Source: an uncultured Anaerotruncus sp. (GTDB lineage: Bacteria > Bacillota > Clostridia > Oscillospirales > Ruminococcaceae). Taken from it: DNA of 22,061 bases. Location: assembly GCF_902490045.1 (NCBI RefSeq), contig NZ_CABUCJ010000035.1, positions 1-22,061 of the forward strand, in the 5' to 3' direction. This document shows positions 7,309 to 14,599 of this stretch, piece by piece. The position numbers were made by a program, and so were the translations under genes. The first letter of the stretch is position 1; every line of letters starts with the position of its first letter. The notes under the pieces are model-generated. The model made no database searches. It saw only the letters and a list, made by a program, of their open reading frames with translations, and was not told where the DNA came from.

Positions 7309-7342
7309 GCGGCCGCCGAAAACGGCGGCCGCTCCAATTTTT
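7309..7342 (+). terminator. Terminator after the two-repeat lipoprotein gene
   Basis: GCGGCCGCCG (7309-7318) pairs perfectly with CGGCGGCCGC (7323-7332) across AAAA, followed by TCCAATTTTT. Confidence 0.8.
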
Positions 7343-7455
7343 ATGCGGATACAGCTTGTATTAGCATTTCTGCCAACGCGCCGATTATACCGTGTGCCAG
7401 CGTATGGAAGGCGGGCTTCCTGATTTTGGCCGGGCCTTCGGGCAGGCGCGCGTCA

Positions 7456-7484
7456 TTGACTTGCCACCGTCAAAATGGTATAAT
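7456..7484 (+). promoter_or_regulatory. Strong promoter of the FMN-binding lipoprotein gene
   Basis: TTGACT (7456-7461), a 17-base spacer, and TATAAT (7479-7484) preceded by TGG as an extended -10. Initiation near 7491 gives a leader of about 113 nt that contains a long hairpin. Confidence 0.88.
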
Positions 7485-7507
7485 TTTTTCGTTATACAGC
7501 AATAAAA

Positions 7508-7545
7508 AATAGGCCATGCGGCCTGTCCCCGGGCCGCGGCCTATT
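7508..7545 (+). other. Long leader hairpin ahead of the FMN-binding lipoprotein gene
   Basis: AATAGGCC (7508-7515) pairs with GGCCTATT (7538-7545). Inside, GCGGCC (7518-7523) pairs with GGCCGC (7532-7537), leaving a two-base bulge. On the + strand the tail is only AAATTTATT, a poor terminator. On the - strand it is followed by TTTTTT, but no minus-strand gene would use it. It is either an attenuator-like leader element or a mRNA-stability stem. Confidence 0.5.
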
Positions 7546-7603
7546 AAATTTATTACGGACCAAAATTCGCGCGGGAAAACCGTCAAATATCGGAGGCTTA
7601 TCC

Positions 7604-8947
7604 ATGAAAAAAGTCGTTTCCCTGCTCCTTGTTTCGGCGCTGCTGATCGGCGCGCTCTCCGCCTGCAAACGGAACGAACCCGAGCCGGAGCCCGCTCCGC
7701 CCGAGCCCGCGGCACCGGTCTACGACTACCAGGACGGGGAATACGCCGTCTCCTACGCCGTCCCCGCGCTCGACCGCACGCTCGATTACCTGACCATTTC
7801 GATCAAAAACGACGAGATCACGATCGTCGAGGCGGGCTGCAGGGAGGACGTTTCGCTGGCCCCACCGGAAGAAGCCTCCGGGGACGCGGCCTCCGCTCCC
7901 GCGGAATCGGCCGCATCGTCGGACACGGTGTCCCCCGAAGCCGCCTCCGCCGGAGAATCGGAGTACGAGGCCAAGGCCAACGCCCAGGTGAAGGACATCG
8001 TCGCGGAATACGAGGCGGTGGAGGGCGACCTTGAGCGGATGGAGCCGGTTGAAGGCGCGGAGGAGCACACCTACCGGTTCATGCGCATGATGCGCACCGC
8101 GCTCAAATTTGCCAAGGCGGGCGACCACACCCCCGCTGTGCTCGGCAAATATGAGGACGGCAGCTATGAGGCGGTCATGCCCTCCTTCAGCGCGAGCGGC
8201 TGGAAGGAGTACGTCCGCCTCACCGTCAAGGACGGCCTGATCACTGACATCGACTTCAACGCCCAGAAGGAATCGGATCCCACCGTCCTCATCACCGACG
8301 ATCCCGACCTCAATAAGGAGGGCGCGGCCGACTCCCCTTCCGTCTACTACCCGGCGATCGCCAAGGCGTTCACCGACTCAAATGAAAACCTTGACAGCCT
8401 CTCCGTCCCGACGGGCGGCGCGGCCGCCGCGAAGTCCTTCCAGAAGCTGATGCAGCTCCTGCTTGCCAGCATGATTTCGGGAGGCGGCACCCAGGTCACC
8501 GCCCCGCGCTATGTCGACGGCACCTATAAGGCGCAGATGAAGGAATTTGACGAGCACGGCTGGAAGGACTACGTCGTCGTCCAGATCCGCGGTGACAGGG
8601 TTTCGGTCAAGGAGTTCGACGCGGTCTCCAAGGAGGACGAAAACAAGCTCAAATCGCAGGACGCGGAAATGGCCGCTCAGATGGAGGAAAAGACCGGCGT
8701 CAATCCCGAGGCGTATACCAGGGAGCTGCGCTCCAATCTGGACGCCGCGGACGGCGACCCGGTCGAGATGGACACCGTCGCGGGCGCGACCGTCTCCTCC
8801 AACAACTTCCGCCTGCTGGTCGGGCAGATCCTGTCCACCGCCGCCGTGAACGGCGACACCGAGAAAACCCTCGAGGTGGACGCCTACCCCGCCGACCTCG
8901 GCCCCGCGGAGGAGGAGACCTCCTCCTCTGCGCAGGATGCCGCGTAA
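7604..8947 (+). CDS. Lipoprotein with three FMN_bind-like domains, one with an intact flavinylation site
   Basis: A 447-residue exported lipoprotein (lipobox LSAC, Cys21; GGAGG eight to ten bases before the ATG). Three related domains follow, each opening with [YDGE]xDG[EST]Y: about 36-170, 180-290 and 300-415. FMN_bind domains carry FMN on the Thr of Dxx[SA]GAT, attached by ApbE. Domain 3 has DTVAGAT (390-396) with Thr396. The matching segments are MEPVEGAEEHT (146-156) in domain 1 and DSLSVPTGGAA (264-274) in domain 2; both lack the motif. Domain 1 also contains an Ala/Ser/Glu-rich insert (about 83-120). Such proteins relay electrons at the cell surface, as in Listeria PplA. A redox role here is inferred from the domain; no ApbE, NADH dehydrogenase or quinone gene lies in the window. 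Confidence 0.85.
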   Translation: MKKVVSLLLVSALLIGALSACKRNEPEPEPAPPEPAAPVYDYQDGEYAVSYAVPALDRTLDYLTISIKNDEITIVEAGCREDVSLAPPEEASGDAASAPAESAASSDTVSPEAASAGESEYEAKANAQVKDIVAEYEAVEGDLERMEPVEGAEEHTYRFMRMMRTALKFAKAGDHTPAVLGKYEDGSYEAVMPSFSASGWKEYVRLTVKDGLITDIDFNAQKESDPTVLITDDPDLNKEGAADSPSVYYPAIAKAFTDSNENLDSLSVPTGGAAAAKSFQKLMQLLLASMISGGGTQVTAPRYVDGTYKAQMKEFDEHGWKDYVVVQIRGDRVSVKEFDAVSKEDENKLKSQDAEMAAQMEEKTGVNPEAYTRELRSNLDAADGDPVEMDTVAGATVSSNNFRLLVGQILSTAAVNGDTEKTLEVDAYPADLGPAEEETSSSAQDAA

Positions 8948-8958
8948 CAAACGGTCTG

Positions 8959-8989
8959 AAAAAGCCGCCCCGCGTGGGGCGGCTTTTTT
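8959..8989 (+). terminator. Terminator after the FMN-binding lipoprotein gene
   Basis: GCCGCCCC (8964-8971) pairs with GGGGCGGC (8976-8983) across GCGT, with A-runs before and a six-T run after. Confidence 0.9.
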
Positions 8990-9016
8990 AATGGGGCGCG
9001 GCGTGAATCAGGGGCC

Positions 9017-9062
9017 GGGGCGGCGGAGCCGCGCTTCGCGCGGACGGATTCTCCGCCGCCCC
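9017..9062. repeat. Large imperfect palindrome between converging transcription units
   Basis: GGGGCGGCGGAG (9017-9028) pairs perfectly with CTCCGCCGCCCC (9051-9062), and CCGCGC (9029-9034) with GCGCGG (9038-9043) nests inside. It lies between two ordinary terminators and has no T-run. It resembles a REP-like intergenic palindrome, but no second copy was seen in the window. Confidence 0.45.
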
Positions 9063-9071
9063 GCCGCGCGA

Positions 9072-9099
9072 AAACGCCGCCGGTTTCCCGGCGGCGTTT
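9072..9099 (-). terminator. Terminator after lysC
   Basis: AAACGCCGCCGG (9072-9083) pairs perfectly with CCGGCGGCGTTT (9088-9099). Read on the minus strand it is followed by a T-run, just beyond the lysC stop. Confidence 0.85.
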
Positions 9100-9111
9100 G
9101 CAGTCTTTTCC

Positions 9112-10317
9112 TCAGAGGTCGAAGGCGTCGTGGATCGCGTTCACCGCGCGCTCGCCGTCGGCAAGCGCCACGAGCACCGAAATCTTGATTTCGCTCGTGG
9201 AGATCATCTGGATGTTGACGTTCGCCTCCGAGAGCGCCTCGAACATCTTGGAGGCCACGCCGGGATTGGACTGCATCCCCGCCCCCACGATCGAGACTTT
9301 GGAGATATTGTCGTCGCAGATAATGCCCTTACCGCCGCAGCGCTCGTTGATGTCCTCCATCAATTCGAGCGCGAGCTGCTTGTTGGAACGGTTGACGGTA
9401 AAGCTGATGTCCTTGGTGTCGTCACGGCCGATCGACTGGAGGATGATGTCGACGTTGACCTTTTTCGCGGCAAGCTGGGAGAAGATCTTGAACGCGATAC
9501 CGGGCTGGTCGGGCACCCCGATGATCGAAATGCGGGCCACGTCGTTATCGCGCGCCACCCCTCTGATGAGCATCTTTTCCACTTTGACAGCCTCCTTAAT
9601 CTTGGTGCCCGGGTTCTTGGTGTAGCTGGAGAGCACCTCCAGGTTGACATTGTATTTTTTCGCCATCTCCACCGAGCGGTTGTGGAGCACGCCTGCGCCG
9701 AGCGTCGCGAGCTCGAGCATTTCGTCGTAGGTGATCTCGTCGAGCTTGTGCGCGCCGGGGACGAGCCGTGGGTCGGCGGTATAGACGCCGTCGACGTCGG
9801 TGTAAATCTGGCAGAGATCGGCGTGCAGCGCCGCCGCCAGCGCGACCGCGCTCGTATCCGAACCGCCGCGGCCGAGGGTGGTGATATCGTCATAGCGGTT
9901 GATCCCCTGGAATCCCGCCACGATCACGATGTTTCGTTTGGCAAGCTCATTGTCGAGCCGCTCCTTGTTGATGCGGCGGATGCGCGCCGCGCCGTGGGTG
10001 GAATCGCTCAGGAATCCGGCCTGCCATCCCGTCAGCGAGATGACCGGCAGCCCCATCCGTTCGATCGCCATCGCCAACAGCGACATGGAAATCTGCTCTC
10101 CCGTGGAGAGCAGGACGTCCATCTCCCGCTTGGAGGCCATCGGATTGATCTCCTGCGCCTTCGCGATGAGGTCGTCGGTCGTGTCGCCCTGCGCCGAGAC
10201 GACCGCCACCACGTTGTTCCCCGCGCGGTAGGTGTCGGAGATGATCTGCGCCACGTTGAAGATGCGTTCGGAATCCTTCACGGACGACCCTCCGAACTTC
10301 TGTACAACCAGGTTCAT
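9112..10317 (-). CDS. lysC: Aspartate kinase
   Basis: A 401-residue cytoplasmic enzyme that phosphorylates L-aspartate in the first step of the Lys/Thr/Met pathway. The kinase domain shows KFGGSS (7-12), STGEQ (71-75), GWQAGF, TTLGRGGSDTSA (146-157) and DVDGVYTADPR (173-183 region). Two ACT regulatory domains follow from about residues 261 and 340, as in B. subtilis aspartokinase II. GGAGG lies about eight bases before the ATG. It is the last gene of an ACT-hom-thrB-lysC series, but 330 bases of repeats separate it from thrB. Feedback ligand (Lys, Thr or both) cannot be told from sequence. A possible internal start is listed separately. Confidence 0.96.
   Translation of the reverse strand: MNLVVQKFGGSSVKDSERIFNVAQIISDTYRAGNNVVAVVSAQGDTTDDLIAKAQEINPMASKREMDVLLSTGEQISMSLLAMAIERMGLPVISLTGWQAGFLSDSTHGAARIRRINKERLDNELAKRNIVIVAGFQGINRYDDITTLGRGGSDTSAVALAAALHADLCQIYTDVDGVYTADPRLVPGAHKLDEITYDEMLELATLGAGVLHNRSVEMAKKYNVNLEVLSSYTKNPGTKIKEAVKVEKMLIRGVARDNDVARISIIGVPDQPGIAFKIFSQLAAKKVNVDIILQSIGRDDTKDISFTVNRSNKQLALELMEDINERCGGKGIICDDNISKVSIVGAGMQSNPGVASKMFEALSEANVNIQMISTSEIKISVLVALADGERAVNAIHDAFDL
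9580..9597 (-). promoter_or_regulatory. Internal ribosome binding site and GTG start within lysC (possible beta subunit)
   Basis: Inside lysC, AAGGAGG (9597-9591) is followed after eight bases by an in-frame GTG at codon 246 (9582-9580), with an ATG three codons later. Translation from here would give a 156-residue protein consisting of the two ACT domains. B. subtilis aspartokinase II is known to make its beta subunit from an in-frame internal start in lysC at about this codon. The alternative is coincidence, since Lys-Glu-Ala codons naturally spell AAGGAGG. Confidence 0.55.
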
Positions 10318-10346
10318 ATGGTTTTCCTCCAGATCTATGTAGTACG

Positions 10347-10378
10347 CCCGGGGGAACTTTTGAAAAAGTTCCCCCGGG
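10347..10378. other. Perfect hairpin at the lysC side of the repeat array
   Basis: CCCGGGGGAACTTT (10347-10360) pairs with AAAGTTCCCCCGGG (10365-10378) across TGAA. The right arm is the start of the first tandem repeat, so the inverted arm exists only at this end. No T-run follows on either strand. On the lysC transcript it lies about 30 nt upstream of the start codon. Confidence 0.7.
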
Positions 10379-10624
10379 ACCCCTTCAAAACTTTGTATCA
10401 GGCCCGCCGCACCGCCTCAGCAGCGGACGCCGCCCGTGCCTGGGGCTGAAATTTGAAAAAGTTCCCCGGGACCCCTTCAAAACTTTGTATCAGGCCCGCC
10501 GCACCGCCTCAGCAGCGGGCGCTGCCCGTGCCTGGGGCCGAAATTTGAAAAAGTTCTCCGGGACCCCTTCAAAACTTTGTATCAGGCCCGCCGCATCGTC
10601 CCAGCAGCGGGCGCTACCCGTGCC
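10361..10624. repeat. Tandem array of a 92-93 bp repeat (about 2.9 copies) between thrB and lysC
   Basis: Units begin at 10361, 10454 and 10546 with TGAAAAAGTTC, giving periods of 93 and 92 bases. Copies 1 and 2 differ at four positions, including one extra C. Copies 2 and 3 differ at about five, and the third stops after GTGCC. Each unit can fold: TTTGAA with TTCAAA around a GGGACCCC-type core, and a second arm GCCCGC with GCGGGC. This fills the 330-base gap between genes that are otherwise adjacent. No open frame or RNA gene was seen in it. Confidence 0.93.
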
Positions 10625-10647
10625 CAAAAGCGATCCTGTGCCTTATT

Positions 10648-11541
10648 CTATACCCGTTCGATGACGGTGCCGGTATTGTCTATAGACAGTGTATGCACCT
10701 GCCAGCCGTCCAGTCCCAATTCGGGCAGCCTCCGGGCGACGCAGTCCCCGAAATCGCGCAGGTTCGCGTCGACGATCGCCATGATGGTGGGCCCCGCGCC
10801 GCTCAGGTAGGCCGCGTAGGCGCCCAGCTGGAAGCAGGCGTCCATCACTTCCCTGCCGCCCTTCACAAGCCCCATGCGGTAGGGCTGGTGCAGCCGGTCG
10901 TCCGCCGCGACGCGCAGGTTTTGGTAGTTCCCGCTGTAGAGGGAGACGGACATGAGCGCGGCGCGGGCGAGGTTGAAGACCCCGTCCCGGCGGGGCACCG
11001 TATCCGGCAGGACGCCGCGCGCCTTGGTGGTCGACAGCTCGAAATCGGGGATGATCGCGACAAAGCGCAGGTCATTTTTGATCTCCTGCTTGACGTACCA
11101 CACCTTTTTCCCGTCGAAGACGGCGGTGACAAGCCCGCCGGTCAGCGCGGGGGTGGAGTTGTCGGGATGCCCCTCGATCCCGGCGGCAAGGTTTAAAAGC
11201 TCGTCGTCCGAAACGGGGTTCCCCATCAGGCGGTTTGCGCCCTTGAGCCCGGCGATCACACAGGCCGAACTGGAGCCCAGCCCGCGCGTCAGCGGGATGT
11301 TGTTGATCTGGCCGATCTTGAGCCCCCGGAAGGGCACCCCGCACAGCTCGTAGAGGCGTTTCGCGGTCGTATAGACGAGGTTCGTTTCGCCGGTGGGGAT
11401 CTCCCTGCCGTCGAGCGATTCGATGACAAGCCCGTCGTACTCCTCCAGCGTGACATAGTTATAGAGGCCGACCGCCAGACCGATCGAGTCGAAGCCCGGC
11501 CCGATGTTGGCGCTGGTGGCCGGGATACGCAGCTTCAGCAT
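10648..11541 (-). CDS. thrB: Homoserine kinase
   Basis: A 297-residue GHMP-family kinase that phosphorylates homoserine on the way to threonine. Family motifs: RIPATSANIGPGFDS near the N-terminus, the ATP-binding loop PLTRGLGSSSA (83-93), EGHPDNSTPALTGGL, and AAYLSGAGPTIMA near the C-terminus. The start is the ATG that overlaps the hom stop by one base (TGATG); the TTG one codon upstream is less likely. No strong Shine-Dalgarno is present, so translation probably depends on termination at hom. No threonine synthase gene is in the window. Confidence 0.96.
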   Translation of the reverse strand: MLKLRIPATSANIGPGFDSIGLAVGLYNYVTLEEYDGLVIESLDGREIPTGETNLVYTTAKRLYELCGVPFRGLKIGQINNIPLTRGLGSSSACVIAGLKGANRLMGNPVSDDELLNLAAGIEGHPDNSTPALTGGLVTAVFDGKKVWYVKQEIKNDLRFVAIIPDFELSTTKARGVLPDTVPRRDGVFNLARAALMSVSLYSGNYQNLRVAADDRLHQPYRMGLVKGGREVMDACFQLGAYAAYLSGAGPTIMAIVDANLRDFGDCVARRLPELGLDGWQVHTLSIDNTGTVIERV

Positions 11542-12785
11542 CAATAGTCGAGCACCCGGATCCTGCTGAGGATCGTCACGCCCTTCTCCTCGAGCTTTTT
11601 GCAGGCGGCGTCGATCTCCCGCTCGGCCGCGGCGGGTGTGATGAAGGCGGCCTCGTTGGAGGGCTTGCCGTCGCGGGAGAGCGCCTTGACCTTGCCGAAG
11701 AGCTCCACTGCGTCCTCGAGCGAATTGCTCTCGAAGGAGCGGCAGCGCAGATACATCGCGGTGACGTTGTCCTCACGCGGGGCGACGTTGCCGCCGTTCG
11801 ACTTCTCCCAGCGCAGCGAGGGGCTCGTGTCGGTTGCCTTGGCGCACTCGATCACGTCCCCGACCACCGCCGAGGCGGTCGGATATTTGCCCGCGCCCTT
11901 GCCGTAAAAGACGACGTCGCCCGTCGCGTCGCCGCGCACGAGGATGCCGTTAAAGACGTCGTCCACGTTGCCGAGCTGGCTGTCGTGGCTGACGAAGGCG
12001 GGGGTCACCATGGCGGTGATGGGCGCGCCGTTCGCGCCCCGTTTGGCGCGGCCGATCAGCTTGATGACGCTGCCGCACCCGGCCGCGTAGGCCACGTCCT
12101 CCTGGGTGATCTTTGTGATCCCTTCGGCGTAGACGTCCCGCGGATAGACGTGGGAACCGAACGCCAGCGAGGCGAGGATGCAGATTTTGCGGCAGGCGTC
12201 CTTGCCCTCGACGTCGTCGGCGGGATTGCGCTCGGCATAGCCGAGCTTCTGGGCGAGCGCGAGCGCGCTGTCGAAGGTGACGCCCTCGCGGAACATCTTG
12301 GTCAGGATGAAGTTGGTGGTGCCGTTGAGGATGCCGGCGATCTCCTCGATGCGGTTGGCCGCCAGGCACATGTGCAGCGGGCGGATGATCGGGATGCCGC
12401 CGCCGACGCTCGCCTCAAAGAGGTAGTTGACATGGCGGCTGTGGGCGATCTCCAGAAGCTCCGCGCCGTACTGCGCGACCAGCTCCTTGTTGGAGGTGAC
12501 CACGCTCTTGCCCCGCTCGAGGCAGGCGCGGGTATATTCGTGGGCGGGCTCGAGCCCGCCGATCACCTCGACGACGATCGAAACGCTGTCGTCGTTCAGG
12601 ATGATGTTGAAGTCCTTGACGAACCGGTCGGCGTAGAGGCTGTCGGGGAAATCGCGCACATCGAGGATGTACTTGAGATCGAGCTCCTGTCCCGCCTTTC
12701 TTTCAAGGCTCTCCTTATTTTTGAAAAACACGTCGACAACGCCGGAACCGACGGTGCCGCAGCCCAAAACCGCGATGTTGATCAT
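11541..12785 (-). CDS. hom: Homoserine dehydrogenase
   Basis: A 414-residue NAD(P)-dependent enzyme that reduces aspartate semialdehyde to homoserine. It starts MINIAVLGCGTVGSGV with the Rossmann motif (Gly8, Gly10, Gly13). NGTTNFIL and the catalytic-domain segment YAERNPADDVEGKDACRK follow, and a C-terminal ACT domain (about 335-414) ends RIRVLDY. This domain order matches the B. subtilis enzyme. GGAGG precedes the ATG; a nearer ATG in another frame terminates at once. It couples to thrB by TGATG and follows the ACT regulator gene by 38 bases, so the three are very probably one operon. Confidence 0.97.
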   Translation of the reverse strand: MINIAVLGCGTVGSGVVDVFFKNKESLERKAGQELDLKYILDVRDFPDSLYADRFVKDFNIILNDDSVSIVVEVIGGLEPAHEYTRACLERGKSVVTSNKELVAQYGAELLEIAHSRHVNYLFEASVGGGIPIIRPLHMCLAANRIEEIAGILNGTTNFILTKMFREGVTFDSALALAQKLGYAERNPADDVEGKDACRKICILASLAFGSHVYPRDVYAEGITKITQEDVAYAAGCGSVIKLIGRAKRGANGAPITAMVTPAFVSHDSQLGNVDDVFNGILVRGDATGDVVFYGKGAGKYPTASAVVGDVIECAKATDTSPSLRWEKSNGGNVAPREDNVTAMYLRCRSFESNSLEDAVELFGKVKALSRDGKPSNEAAFITPAAAEREIDAACKKLEEKGVTILSRIRVLDY

Positions 12786-12823
12786 GACATGGTACCTCCA
12801 AACGTATTTTGACGGGAAGGGGA

Positions 12824-13258
12824 TCAGATCGTCTTGGCCTCGACGATCCCGTCGAGCGCGCCGAGCATCTCGATCATCTCCGCACGGGAGAGGCTCGACT
12901 GGTTGGTGCGCACCGACACCGTCGCGATCGCCACGCCGTCGACCGGGATGTTCTGGTTGACGGTGATGATGTTCGCGCCGGCCTTGTAAAAGGAGCTCAA
13001 CAGCGAGGAAAGCACGCCGGGGCGGTCCTCGAGCGTCAGATAGAAGGTCACGAGGTTCTCGTTCATCCGCTCGTCGTACAGATAGATCGCGTCCTTATAC
13101 TTATAGAACGCGCTGCGGGAAATGCCCGCCATCTGCGCCGCCTGCGAGGAGCTTTTGGCCTTGCCCTGCGCCAAGAGCATCTTCGCCTGCACGACCTTGA
13201 GGAATACATCCGGCAAAACCTGCGCGTCGACCAGCAGGAACTTCAAATTTTCGGCCAA
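12824..13258 (-). CDS. ACT domain protein of the PheB/UPF0735 type
   Basis: About 144 residues. The N-terminal part (FLLVDAQVLPDVFLKVVQAKMLL, then SSQAAQMAGISRSAFYKYKD) looks like the helix-turn-helix-like segment of PheB proteins. The C-terminal ACT domain starts NLVTFYLTLEDRPGVLSSLL. ACT domains bind amino acids; PheB itself has no settled biochemical role. As first gene of the hom-thrB unit it may sense or regulate this branch, which is inference. Start: GTG codons at 13276 and 13267 lack a spaced ribosome site. The TTG at 13258 follows GAGGGG by eight bases and gives MAENLKFLLV, close to family N-termini. The stop is certain, the start less so. Confidence 0.85.
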   Translation of the reverse strand: MAENLKFLLVDAQVLPDVFLKVVQAKMLLAQGKAKSSSQAAQMAGISRSAFYKYKDAIYLYDERMNENLVTFYLTLEDRPGVLSSLLSSFYKAGANIITVNQNIPVDGVAIATVSVRTNQSSLSRAEMIEMLGALDGIVEAKTI

Positions 13259-13299
13259 ATCGTCCACCCCTCGCACACTTTTGTATTACAGCCAAATAC

Positions 13300-13328
13300 A
13301 CTATACCACACCCACCCGCTAAAGTAAA
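13300..13328 (-). promoter_or_regulatory. Promoter of the ACT-hom-thrB(-lysC) unit
   Basis: On the minus strand TTTACT (13328-13323), a 17-base spacer, then TATAGT (13305-13300) with an upstream TGG extension. Start near 13293 leaves a leader of only about 35 nt, so no T-box or riboswitch fits here. Confidence 0.75.
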
Positions 13329-13522
13329 CCGTCACTTTATCACAGATTCGCAGATTTTGCGGATTGGTTCTGGTGAAGATGTCCAGAGGGAACGGACTGG
13401 CTGGATTTTTTCCATTCCGGCAGCAGTCCTGCCAATGTTTTTCGCGCCGCCCAAACCGGTGTTTTTTCGTCGCCGCCTGCATACCCTTTATAGGAACCAT
13501 TTTGTTGAAGGGAGGCGGCGGC

Positions 13523-14599
13523 GTGCAGGCGGACGACAAATTCCGCGTCGTGGTGGATATCCTCTATTATGCGGCGCTCGGCGCGGCGGCCTACTTTGCC
13601 GTGCGCTATCTGCTCTGCTGGACGCTGCCCTTCTTCCTCGGCGCGGGAGTGGCGGCGCTGCTGCGCCCCGCGACCCTGAGGCTCGCCAAAAAAACGCATA
13701 TGAGGGAGTCCTGCGCAGCCGTCCTCGTGCTTGTCTTTTTCTACCTCGCGGCGGCGGGGATGCTCGTCCTCTTCCTCACCATCCTGCTCGCCCAGCTCTA
13801 CGAGCTTCTGCTGCGCCTGCCCGCGCTCTATTCCGAAAACGTCGCGCCGCTGTTCGACCGGCTGAGCGGCTGGTTTTACGGACTCGCCGGGCGGTTCGGG
13901 GCCTCGGCGGAGGGCGGGCTCGAACAGTTTTCGGGCGCGGTGTCGGACGCCATCCGCCAGGCGGCGGTCGACGGCTCCACCCACCTTGTGAGCTGGGCCG
14001 CCGGGCTGGCGGCGAAGCTGCCTCTCCTTCTGATCGCGGCGGTCTTCACCGTCGTGATCAGCATGCTCACTGCGACCGGCTACCGGCAGGTGGGCGCCTT
14101 TCTCTGCGGGCTCTTTCCCGGCAGATGGGAGGAACGCCTGCGCGGGCTGCAGCGGTTCGGGCGGGAGACGGTGTGGAAGATGGTGCGCGCCTACACGATC
14201 ATCGTGGCGGTCACCTTCCTGGAGCTGCTCGCCGGGCTGTGGCTGCTCGGCTTCCAGTACGTGCTGCCGGTGGCCGCCGCCATCGCCCTGCTCGACATCC
14301 TGCCCCTCATCGGCACCGGCACCATCCTTATCCCGTGGGGGATCGTGCTGATCGCGGGGGGAGATCTCGTGGGCGGCGTGGGGCTCGTCCTGCTCTTCGC
14401 GCTCATCGAGGTGCTGCGCAACATCCTCGAGCCGCGCATCGTGGGCAGCCAGATCGGCCTGCACCCCATCGTGACGATCACCGCCATGTACGCCGGGCTC
14501 AAAATCGCGGGCTTCTGGGGGATGCTCGCAGCGCCGGTCGCCGTGCTGCTCGGGCGCTACCTCTGGACGGGCGCCGCGCCCGGGCGGGCCGAAGCCTGA
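13523..14599 (+). CDS. YtvI/AI-2E-family membrane protein
   Basis: A 358-residue multi-pass membrane protein. Two hydrophobic segments at the N-terminus are followed by a soluble loop (about 90-150). A later membrane block contains DILPLIGTGTILIPW, the signature of the AI-2E transporter family (PF01594), and ends in GSQIGLHPIVTITAMYAGLK. In sporulating Firmicutes the closest relative is the sporulation protein YtvI; others in the family move small molecules or ions. The GTG start follows AAGGGAGG (13508-13515) by seven bases; an in-frame extension to 13364 is polar and Arg/Cys-rich and is not supported. The 3' end overlaps the convergent HAD gene by 43 bases. Confidence 0.83.
   Translation: MQADDKFRVVVDILYYAALGAAAYFAVRYLLCWTLPFFLGAGVAALLRPATLRLAKKTHMRESCAAVLVLVFFYLAAAGMLVLFLTILLAQLYELLLRLPALYSENVAPLFDRLSGWFYGLAGRFGASAEGGLEQFSGAVSDAIRQAAVDGSTHLVSWAAGLAAKLPLLLIAAVFTVVISMLTATGYRQVGAFLCGLFPGRWEERLRGLQRFGRETVWKMVRAYTIIVAVTFLELLAGLWLLGFQYVLPVAAAIALLDILPLIGTGTILIPWGIVLIAGGDLVGGVGLVLLFALIEVLRNILEPRIVGSQIGLHPIVTITAMYAGLKIAGFWGMLAAPVAVLLGRYLWTGAAPGRAEA

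Noticed and set aside
7278..7455. Small gene between the two lipoproteins
   Set aside because: Beyond the terminator at 7309-7342 there is no frame with both a ribosome site and plausible composition; nothing else recognised before the promoter at 7456.
9130..10449. 439-codon plus-strand frame opposite lysC
   Set aside because: It is an antisense shadow of aspartate kinase that continues into the tandem repeats; its His/Arg/Asp-rich translation has no domain.
10361..10624. CRISPR array
   Set aside because: The repeats are 92-93 bases long and directly abut each other without unique spacers, and no cas genes are near.
13277..13299. Riboswitch or T-box ahead of the ACT-hom-thrB unit
   Set aside because: The promoter lies so close to the gene that the leader is only about 35 nt, too short for either.
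13364..13522. N-terminal extension of the YtvI-like protein to an ATG at 13364
   Set aside because: The extension is Arg/Cys/Phe-rich, unlike family N-termini, while the GTG at 13523 has a well-spaced AAGGGAGG.
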